16,685 bases of DNA from Ettlia oleoabundans (lineage: Eukaryota > Chlorophyta > Chlorophyceae > Chlamydomonadales): the NCBI GenBank assembly GCA_019693395.1, contig JAAMXP010000829.1, positions 1 to 16,685 of the forward strand, written 5' to 3'. The notes below the pieces were generated by a model. It worked only from the letters and a program-made list of their open reading frames with translations. It searched no databases and was not told the DNA's origin. The first letter of the stretch is position 1. Every line of letters begins with the position of its first letter. Position numbers and translations under genes: made by a program. This document shows, piece after piece, positions 9,132 to 16,685 of the stretch.

Positions 9132-12100
9132 ATGGCGTCTCAAGAGGTCACAAGCGAGCACGCGGCGCTACTGGCAGCTCTGGGGCAACCATTGGGGCAA
9201 GCAACACCAACCATGCTCCCCCAAGCGTCGCCAAGCACATACAGGAGTCGCCAAGCAACTCAGTGGCGGGGTGTCACAGCCACAACGGGCACTAACTCTG
9301 GTGCGTGGGCCGCTGAATTGTCGAAGAGCCTGTTCTTGCTGCGTAGCTCTGGTACTCCCTAAGGACAGCGTAACATTGCAGCCCCTGCCCTTCTGCCCTG
9401 CAGGCCTTCAAAAGTTTGATGTGCAGTGAGTCTGGCTGCTGTCGCCGCTTGATCGTTCGGCGGAGGCGCCAGCAGCGTCCTCCGCCCTTACGCGGCGCCG
9501 GACGGGGCGGTTGAACGCCATATGTGCCTCCTTGCCCCGCTTGCTTGCAACATCTGTTTTGCCCTTGGCCGCGCTGCTCTGTGCCCATCAGCAGTCTGTA
9601 CAGCTGACTGTCTCCTATAACGTTTTCAGCAATTCTCGAGCATGCACAGTCACCGCACATCCCCTCCCACACCGCCTGAGCCCTCGCTACCGTCGCGCCA
9701 CGCAGGTTTGTATTTTGTGACAACGGCACCAAGAAGCATCCCAAGCTCTATGGGTTCTCCTCCCTGGATGCCGCTGCCCGTGCCTTTGACATCCTCACCT
9801 GCAAGCGCGCGCTGGAAAAGGGACGCTCAGTGGAGGCGGTGATGGCAGAAGACTTGGTGGGTCGGTGGGTGGGTGGGTTGGTTGCCGGCCAACTGCCTGC
9901 GCCTTAGCTGACAGGCTGGTGTGCTGCCGATCACCAGGGAGGGATCATGTGATCCACATTTGCCATCACACTCATTGTAGTGGGGTCACTGTGGCCGGCT
10001 GTTCGTGCAGACACTTCATCATTTCCCTTGCTTCCTGCCTGCCTGCTGTGCTCCCTGTGCTGCTATTACTAGGCTTCCCTTTTCTCGGCATGCCCAAGCT
10101 CCCTAGCACACATGCCTCCAGTCACAGACCAACTCGGGCTGCGCCTTTGTTCATTTCGCTTGAACACTCGACTCTTGCCCCACCGACCCTTCCTCTGTTC
10201 CAGCCCCTGGGCACCAACCACCCCTCCAAGGACTACCGCGACCAGCAGCTGCTCAGCTTCTTGGAAAGCACCACTCGCGACGATGTCATCTACGGCCTTA
10301 AGCAGTGCGCCAAGAAGGGTCACTCACTCAGCCCTGGGTGAGCGCCGCTAAGCGGGGCCAGGGTGGGGAGCGCAGGGGATTAGGGCACGGTGTCAGGTGG
10401 CACCCAATGTCCACGTGGTGTGCTGGGTGGCCGGTTGAATATGGGCATTTGGTTTTTCTGGCCTTGCCAGTTTCCTGCCACGCATGCTGTGGTATGACAC
10501 CTGCTATGGTTGCTGCTTTGGCGCAGTGTGATGCTTGAAGAGCTGCAAGTGGGCGTAGAGGCTGCTCGCATCGAGGCTGCAGACAAGCGGCGCATTGGAG
10601 ACCCGCGGCAGAGCTACGAGGTGTCGGCAAAGGTGGGTGCGGGTGGGTGGATGGGTGGGTTAGTGTGAGGATGCTGCTACAGAATGTCAACAGGAGGCAG
10701 ACTGCTACACATGGAAGCTGGTTACGTGTGGTGAACCCATGGATGTAAGCGATTCGCGGTCCCACTGCTGGCACATCAGCAAATGATTTGTTGAGTGCGA
10801 AGTTGGCCCCCACCCGCAGAGTTTCGACCGCAAGCGGCGCGCTTCCAGCCTGGCCAGCGGCAACCAGGCCATTACTGCTTTTCAGCCCGCCATGCTGGCG
10901 GCTGCCGCTGCAGCAGCTGCTGCCATGGGGCAGCGTCCCTTTGGACTGCCGCAGCTGGCGCCAGACGCGGTTACCCTAACTGCAGAGGATATCATGGGGC
11001 AGTTAGTGCGCAGCACACCAGTGCCTACCCCCAGCGATGCAGCTCTAGCGGCGGCAGCTGCTGCCATTGCAGCCTTGGCACCCCAGGCAGGGCTGGCACC
11101 GCCTCCTGCGGCGGCTGCTGTGGGGCAGCCTGGTTCGTCTTTAGAGGAAACTGCATCAGCAACAGAGGCAGCGGGGGCTGCTGAGGCTCCCTCTGCCATG
11201 GACGTGGATGGTGGCGGCAGTGCTGGCGGCAGTGGTGGCGGCAGCCAGCCAAGCAGCCAGGAGGATCGGGGCCCAACTCCAACAGGCGGCATTCCTGCAG
11301 AGCCTCCCGCGTCGACTGAATTCCCCGCAGAACAAGCAGCGGCAGGCGCACCTGCAGCAGATGGGCCTAAGGAGCCTGCAACTGAGGCAGCACAGCAGCC
11401 GGCGCAGGGGGAGCGGCAAGAGCAGCCAGAAACAGCCGCCACCGCAGCAGCACTGGGGACCTCCATGCAGGGTGCAGAAGGGAGCAACGACGCAGGTGGC
11501 GATGCCGCCAACGATGCAGCAGAAGCGGCAGCAGCCGCCGCTGCTGCCTTGGACGCTGCCAATGTTTTCTTGCAGTCTGGCCGAGTGCCTCCGGCTGCTG
11601 CAGCAGCCTCCCCCGCGCTCAATGGAGCTTCAAAAGCAGCAGAATTCCCTACTCAGCAGCAGCAGCAGCAGCAGCTATTGGCGCAGCTGCTTCAGGCGGT
11701 TCAGGCGGGCGGCGGCACACAGCTGGCGCCCAAGCAGCAGGCGCCGCCGCCTTCTGCGGGGCGGCTGGCCTCACAGGGCCTTCCTCTGCTGCTGGAGCTG
11801 CTCAGGCAAGCTTGGTGCCAAGTTGCCTCCCCTGCAGCCTCCAGCCGGTTGAGACACCTTGCTTGCCATCCACCTGGAATCGTGTCTGTACCCCTTTTCC
11901 TCCATAACCGCTTTTGGCTGCTTTGCTTCCGATCGGTTGCCTGTTGATGTTGAACACCTCCCGACGTTTGCTTTTTCTCCCATCTGCAGCTGCCCTCGCA
12001 TGTAGCTCCCAGACCATCCGCCTATCCTGCCTGCCAGTCCTGCGTGCTGCTAGCTGCCTGAGCTCACATCCTGTTGCCCGCGTGCCTGCCTGCAGGCTGA

Positions 12101-14730
12101 GCGCTGGGTCGTCCCTCGACATTGCAGTTGCCCACGACATCATCCGCATCTGGTCAGCCCTGCACCACGGCCAGGTGCGACCTGCACTGAACACTGCTGC
12201 CAGGCCCGTGTGTGAAAGGCAGCCATCCATGGTTTCTTTTGTTTGTAAGCAGTTTTCTCTCTCCGCTTAGCACGATGTTCGTTGACTTGCTCAGCCCATG
12301 TGCCTGCGTTTATTTCCAGCTCAGCAACAATATCCTAATGCACCCTGCCACCGTTTTGTTGCGCAGAACTGGCACTCGGAGCCGTGCCACATGCCGCAGC
12401 CGTACTATGAAGGGCTGCTTCCGGTACTGCAGGTGGGTGCCTGTGCTGCCTGCCATTATACTGGCGGGCATCAAACTCCAATGTCCAGCGTCAAAGCACA
12501 GGCGGCAACCGCCCGATCCGACGTTGGCTGCAAGAAATCCCTTGGTAGCTGGATGCGGCATGAGCTCGCTTCTCGCTTGCTGGGCTGTCTGCTGCACTGC
12601 AACCTTCCTGCCATTCTCTGAACCAGCTGCGCTCCACCATCTGTCTCCATCCTGCAGGCCTGCCCTGATGTTAGCAGCATCCTGGCGCTCACCAGCCAGT
12701 TGTGGCAGAGCGGCATGCTGCGCATGCTCAGCAGTGCCCACACTGCCACCCCGCACCAGCCGCAGCCGCCGCAGCCCTCCCCTCTGGCTCTTTTCGGCGG
12801 CGGCTCTCTGTTGGGCACAGCAAACGGCATGAACGGCGCCTCAAACGGCGGCGGGCAGGCATCTGCGCTACAGGCACTGGCGCAGCTGCTGGGGCCAGCG
12901 GCGGCACCACCACCTGCCATGCCGTTGCCTGCTGCTGGGCCGTTGGCCGCAAACGGCTCCGCCGACCTCAACATCGACAGCCTGGCTTCTGCAATCGGAG
13001 CTGTGCTGCAGAACCCAGCGGTCTCTCACTTGCTGTCGCAGCTTGGCCCTCCAGCAGGGGGCAGCAACGGCAGCAACGTCAACAACGGCAGCAACGGCCA
13101 CGCCCTTGCAGCGTTGCTGGGCGGCACAACAGCGGCGCCGCCGCCTGTGCCTCGAGTCGCGCCGGCTCCGCTGCTCAGCGCAGCCGCCCTGCACACTGCC
13201 ACGCAGCAGCAGCAACAACAACAACAGCAGCAGCAGCAGCAGCAGGTGGGGCCAACGGGGCGCCCGGTGCGGCAGGCCTCCACCAAGCAGCGGGCTCAGC
13301 TCTTGAGGCAGCAGTCGGCAGAGCCGCCGGCATCCAAGCGGCCGCGGCGGCAGGGCGTCCGCGGCTTTGGCAGCACGCCAGGCAGCGAGGAGCCTCCACC
13401 TCCCCCACAGCTGCAGCAGTTGCTGGATATCTTGAGCGCGGAGACGCTTTCCCCTAGAGACCCTGCCCCCCTGCAGGCGGCCCCATCTGCCACCCAACAA
13501 CAGGCGCAGCAGCAGTCGCAGGAGCAGCAGGTGCAGCAGCCGTCAGGGATTAAGGCTGAGCCTGCAGAGGTGGGCGGTCAGCTGGCGACAGCTGGCGGCA
13601 GCATGGACCTACCAGTCACTGTGATGGTGGCTGAGCGTGAGCCCTCACCATCCATGCCTGCCGCCGCCTCCGCCTTCCTGGCTGCCGCGGAGCAGCCGAT
13701 GCCTGGCGGCACGGGCGGCCTGGGTGGCATTACCGCACAGCGCTCACTCAGCCTGCAGCGCTCACTCTCCAGCCAGCTGCCTCTGCCAGCCAACCAGCCA
13801 AAGGTGGTGATTGTGCCGGCTCCCGCCACCCGCCAGCGCTCCTGCGAACCGCCAACCAGCGGCGGCGGCAGTGGCGGCGAGGCCAGTGGCGGGCTGCGGA
13901 GCGGCGCAGGCCACCGTGGTCGAGTTGAGCTGGCTGCGGGGTCAGCTTCCCGCTCCTTCATCGCTCGTGGCGGTACCACAATCACCACTGGATTGAAACG
14001 GGCGTCTGGCTCAGGCCCGCTGCCGCCGCCGATCACCACCAGCAAGCCTGCTGTAGCAGCCGGCTTACCACCAGCAGCAGCTGCTTCAGCAGCCAACCCC
14101 AATTCGGGAGCCGCCGCGGCTGCCGGGCGGCCTATGGAATCTTCTTTTGCGGCGGCTGCATCCCTGCCCGCCATCCCGCCGCCTCTCATGCGCAGCGGCA
14201 GCGGCAAGGGGGCTGCATTGCGGGCGACGCCGCTGCGTGCTGACAGTTCACCCGCCACCATCACCACAGGCATCCCTGGTGCTGGCGCAGCTGGCAGCCG
14301 ACCCTCTGTGAGTGGATGACTAGGTCACGTTCTCGCTGCATGTGACTTCCTAGGTAGCCAGGAAGATGGCGGACTAGTGGGCTGGGTGCTGCACCTGACC
14401 TTGTGCGGCCGTATGTGGGTTGTGCGTCTTGTTTGTGTCATGGTTGTTGGTGCAGTGCTTTTTCCGCGCACTGATGTGGGACCACAACTGCGCTGATCGC
14501 AGGGTGGTGCCTCCGGCGGGACCACACCGGCTTTGGAGATCCTCTCTCGTGCCATCAGCCCGCAGCCGCCGATCAGTGCGACTGAGGACAAGGAGGCGAC
14601 GCCTCCTGCCCGTAATGGTAGCAGTGGCAGCGGTGGTGGCAGTGGCAGCGCCCCCACAGCCGGCCAGCAGGCCCCCAATGCAGCCCAGTCAGCTGAGCCA
14701 ACTGAAACCAAGGCTGCTGATCAACCGTAA
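9132..14730 (+). CDS. AP2/ERF-like domain protein with long Gln/Ala-rich regions (putative transcription factor)
   Basis: Exons 9132-9300, 9404-9425, 9706-9856, 10204-10337, 10527-10632, 10820-11805, 12096-12174, 12367-12432, 12658-14307, 14503-14730. All phases agree and give 1196 residues. The ATG (gcgccATGG) is the only one near the head of the frame. Residues about 40-105 resemble an AP2 DNA-binding fold: QWRGV, then KFDVQFVF, then DNGTKKHPKLYGFSS and AAARAFDILTCKRAL, corresponding to the family's YRGV, WxAEI, YLGxF and EEAARAYD. The next block (residues 115-200; DYRDQQLLSFLESTTRDDV, KRRIGDPRQSYEVSAK) looks ordered. Residues 205-510 are Ala/Gln-rich. Exons 7-8 and the ends of exons 6 and 9 form a second ordered segment with DIAVAHDIIRIWSALHHGQ. 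SKRPRR near residue 798 is a likely nuclear signal. Intron 6 appears to use a GC donor. The AP2 assignment is by pattern and fairly divergent. Confidence 0.78.
9404..9425 (+). other. 22-nt microexon of the AP2-like domain
   Basis: Flanked by ccctgcag and gtgagt. With the preceding G and the following G it reads G-L-Q-K-F-D-V-Q and joins exons 1 and 3 in frame. It supplies a predicted beta strand of the domain. Confidence 0.7.
11654..11674 (+). repeat. CAG repeat, 7 units, coding Gln in the AP2-like gene
   Basis: Seven consecutive CAG codons in exon 6, just before the LLAQLLQAV helix. Confidence 0.85.
13204..13245 (+). repeat. CAG/CAA repeat, 14 units, coding Gln in the AP2-like gene
   Basis: Fourteen Gln codons in exon 9, interrupted by four CAA, directly followed by gtgggg. 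The CAA interruption should make it more stable than the pure tract in the neighbouring gene. Confidence 0.9.
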
Positions 14731-15424
14731 GGCTATTCTGGTGCATGCCAAATTCTTCCCCACCCTCTTCTTTTGCCTGCTGGCTGCAAGACTGGAAATT
14801 AAGCCAGCCAGTGCCCGGTACTCCCACAAGAGCAACTTTCCAGGCCTGATACATTGCTGCACGCACACCAGACAACACATGCACTCTACAAACACCGAAC
14901 ACACCTTCCTCCCACTCTGGCCCCCTGGCATCAACCCATCAGGCCAACGTCCCACAACATCTCCACATACATTTCAAGGGTATGAGCATGGTTTCCTCCG
15001 CTCATGCCTTGCCTCTTACCCTCCTTGTTTTGTCATGCAAGTTGCTGTGCTGCCATGTGCGTCACTCTCCAGCTTTGTCCTTTTTCAATATATTCCCTTC
15101 TCCTCTTCTTTCTTTCTTTCTTCCCCCCACCCTAACGAAAATTCACTTTACCGTACCAATCAGTAGCTGAGCCTCGCTGGCTGCTTGCCCGTTCCCCTTT
15201 CTTTACCTTGTGCACCTGCTACATGCTGCTGCATCTGTGCTTCCACAGAGTGTAGCAGTACGGTGCAACAGCCAGGACGTCATTCTCTCCTCTCTTTCCT
15301 TACCGCGACGCGCCTCTGCACTGCTACCAACCCTGTCTATGGTTTCTTCTTTCATGATTTTACCAACGTTTTTACCAACGTAATAGGGGAATGGTACCAC
15401 ATTCGTCAAGAGTTGGGGCAGGTG
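14731..15424. other. Convergent 3' region between the AP2-like and GDPD genes
   Basis: About 700 bp with no gene I can support; expected to hold both 3' UTRs. It contains a pyrimidine-rich tract with ctttctttcttt near 15105-15135 and a 12-bp tandem repeat at 15358-15381. I found no TGTAA in either orientation, unlike the other convergent region. Confidence 0.6.
15358..15381. repeat. 12-bp exact tandem repeat in the GDPD 3' UTR
   Basis: ttttaccaacgt occurs twice without a gap, 44 bp past the GDPD stop codon in the direction of its transcription, where it reads acgttggtaaaa twice. Confidence 0.9.
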
Positions 15425-16685
15425 CTATCCCGGGTCGTGTATCTGTTGGTGGAGGTGTTGCTGCTGCACAGCCTGCCCCTGTTGCTGCTGCCTCTTTGTA
15501 TGCATGTGGTGCTCCTCCTCGCCATCTCGCTGCTGCCACTGCTTGTCTTGCTGCTTCTGCCTGCACCGCTGCAGGCGGCTCTCCACCGCTTCCTGCAGCT
15601 TGCGGGGGTGATTGGTGACCACCGCTTCCACCCCCGCATCCAGCACTGCTCGCATCATTCCCGCTGTGTTGGCTGTCCAGGCATGCACCTGCAGGTACAC
15701 AAGGTTAAACTTTACACTATCACCAATTGTTGGCAAGCTATATATGTCGTGCAGGCCGAGAATGCACAAGGTTTGCGGAGGTAGTGGTCTTGTTCGGGGT
15801 CATATGGTTGCTGTCAATGAGCCTTTCAGCCACTAGACGAATGCAAGGAAGAAAGCTGAGAGTCTGGCAAAGCCTCCAGTGCCTTACAGAGGAAACTGAC
15901 ACAGCACACCAGCCTTGTGCACGATGCCCCCCCTGCTGCACAGAGGCCGTCCCACCAGCAACACCGGTGCCCGATACCGACCTGCTTGCGTGCCGCCCGG
16001 GCCTGAGATGTGACTGCGGGGTCTGAGGCCATTGCATAGTGCAAAGCCACGACCTCCGCTAGCTGCATGCGTAGCAGGCTGTGCATGCCGGCGGCTCTGG
16101 CAGCCGCTGTCTCATTCAGCACCACATAGCCAACTGACAGATGCGGCTCCAGCTCTTTCACTGTCCGCACCTGCAACGTTGGGAGGGATGAGTATCGGCA
16201 AAGGGCGCTGGAAACTAAGTACGGGCACGGGGCACAATAAGTGCAGAAGAGTTGAGGTGGCTGACAGCAAGCTGGTACTGCTGGAACGATTGCCGCATAC
16301 ATTGGACGGGAGACGAGTGGGTACAGACCAAGCCCCAGGCTGCCCGTGCAGCACCCCATTTGGACTTTTGATTGACTAATTTAGCTGCATGGTAAGTAGT
16401 TGCAAGACAAGCGCTGCCCTCAGCATGTGGGAGGGCCTTCCGGGCCTTACCCTTAGTCGCAAAATGTCACTCACCAGTGCATCCGACTTGGCCCACACAA
16501 GGCATTGGGTGCATCCCGTTCGCCGCACCAAGTCCACCACAGCCTGCGCCATGGAGTCCTCATCCACATCCTCCCCCGCCTGTTACAGTGGGGAGTAAGA
16601 AAACACAGAGCTGAGTTGGTGGGTGGGAAGAAGGTCGGAGTGCCAAGGGGTGCGTGCGTGGGTGGGGTGGGGTGCTGGGTGTGTG
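15425..16685 (-). CDS. Glycerophosphodiester phosphodiesterase, C-terminal part; 5' end off-window
   Basis: Family enzymes hydrolyse glycerophosphodiesters to glycerol-3-phosphate and an alcohol, in phospholipid turnover and phosphate recycling. Minus-strand exons in view: 16579-16475, 16170-15982, 15688-15425, all phase 0, 185 residues and a TAG stop. The acceptor ctgtaacag at 16580 shows that more exons lie to the right. Diagnostic C-terminal TIM-barrel strands are VHAWTANTAGMMRAVLDAG and AVVTNHPRKLQEAV. The earlier exons contain TQCLVWAKSDAL and VKELEPHLSVGYVVLN, typical of the mid-barrel region. The family's N-terminal catalytic HRG and Glu-x-Asp residues would lie off-window, so activity cannot be judged. 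Asn occupies the position often taken by Asp in the last strand (ITD). The tail after the barrel is about 55 residues, rich in Gln and His, and looks disordered. Confidence 0.85.

Noticed and set aside
10882..11622. 246-residue minus-strand open frame opposite AP2-like exon 6
   Set aside because: Ala/Ser-rich mirror of GC-rich coding sequence; the plus strand has exact splice phases on both sides.
13578..14273. 231-residue minus-strand open frame opposite exon 9
   Set aside because: Antisense shadow of Gly/Ser/Ala/Pro-rich coding sequence, without a recognisable motif.
14420..15166. 248-residue plus-strand open frame
   Set aside because: Overlaps the last exon of the AP2-like gene in another frame and runs into the 3' region; no domain features.
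15185..15784. Leu-rich plus-strand open frame that looks membrane-like
   Set aside because: Its hydrophobic run is the complement of the CAG-rich tail of the GDPD gene, whose C-terminal motifs are clear.

Overview
This is a nuclear window from a green alga (Chlorophyta). The signs are moderate-to-high GC, many short introns with gtgagt/gtgggt donors and gcag acceptors, Ala/Gln-rich proteins with CAG-coded runs, and plant-type versions of organelle membrane proteins. A chlorophycean (Scenedesmus-like) alga would fit, but that is a guess. I see no rRNA, tRNA, CRISPR array, transposon or virus-derived gene.

I rebuilt five protein-coding genes by hand from splice sites and codon phase. They alternate strictly in strand: (1) minus, 3000 down past the left edge: an organellar MscS-like (MSL1-type) mechanosensitive channel, nine exons in view, C-terminus off-window. 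(2) plus, 3486-4282: a complete 78-residue ROMO1/Mgr2-like mitochondrial inner-membrane protein whose ATG appears to be split by an intron. (3) minus, 7942-5321: a Gln/Ala-rich, probably nuclear protein with a short conserved helical module ending in WLRRKLAEALG. (4) plus, 9132-14730: a ten-exon, 1196-residue protein with a divergent AP2/ERF-like domain at its N-terminus, part of it on a 22-nt microexon, and long Gln/Ala-rich stretches. (5) minus, from beyond the right edge down to 15425: the C-terminal three exons of a glycerophosphodiester phosphodiesterase.

The alternation gives two divergent promoter regions (3001-3485 and 7943-9131) and two convergent 3' regions (4283-5320 and 14731-15424). 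The first divergent pair (MSL channel and ROMO1/Mgr2) are both organelle-membrane proteins, probably mitochondrial, so shared control is plausible. The second pair are both low-complexity, Gln-rich, probably nuclear proteins.

The window is not an obvious defence or mobile island. The points most worth a second look are the split start codon, the microexon and alternative donor in the AP2-like domain, the conserved-looking but unnamed segments of the two nuclear proteins, the paired polyadenylation-like element between convergent genes, and GC-AG introns in two genes. All gene models rest on reading splice sites by eye, with no transcript evidence.
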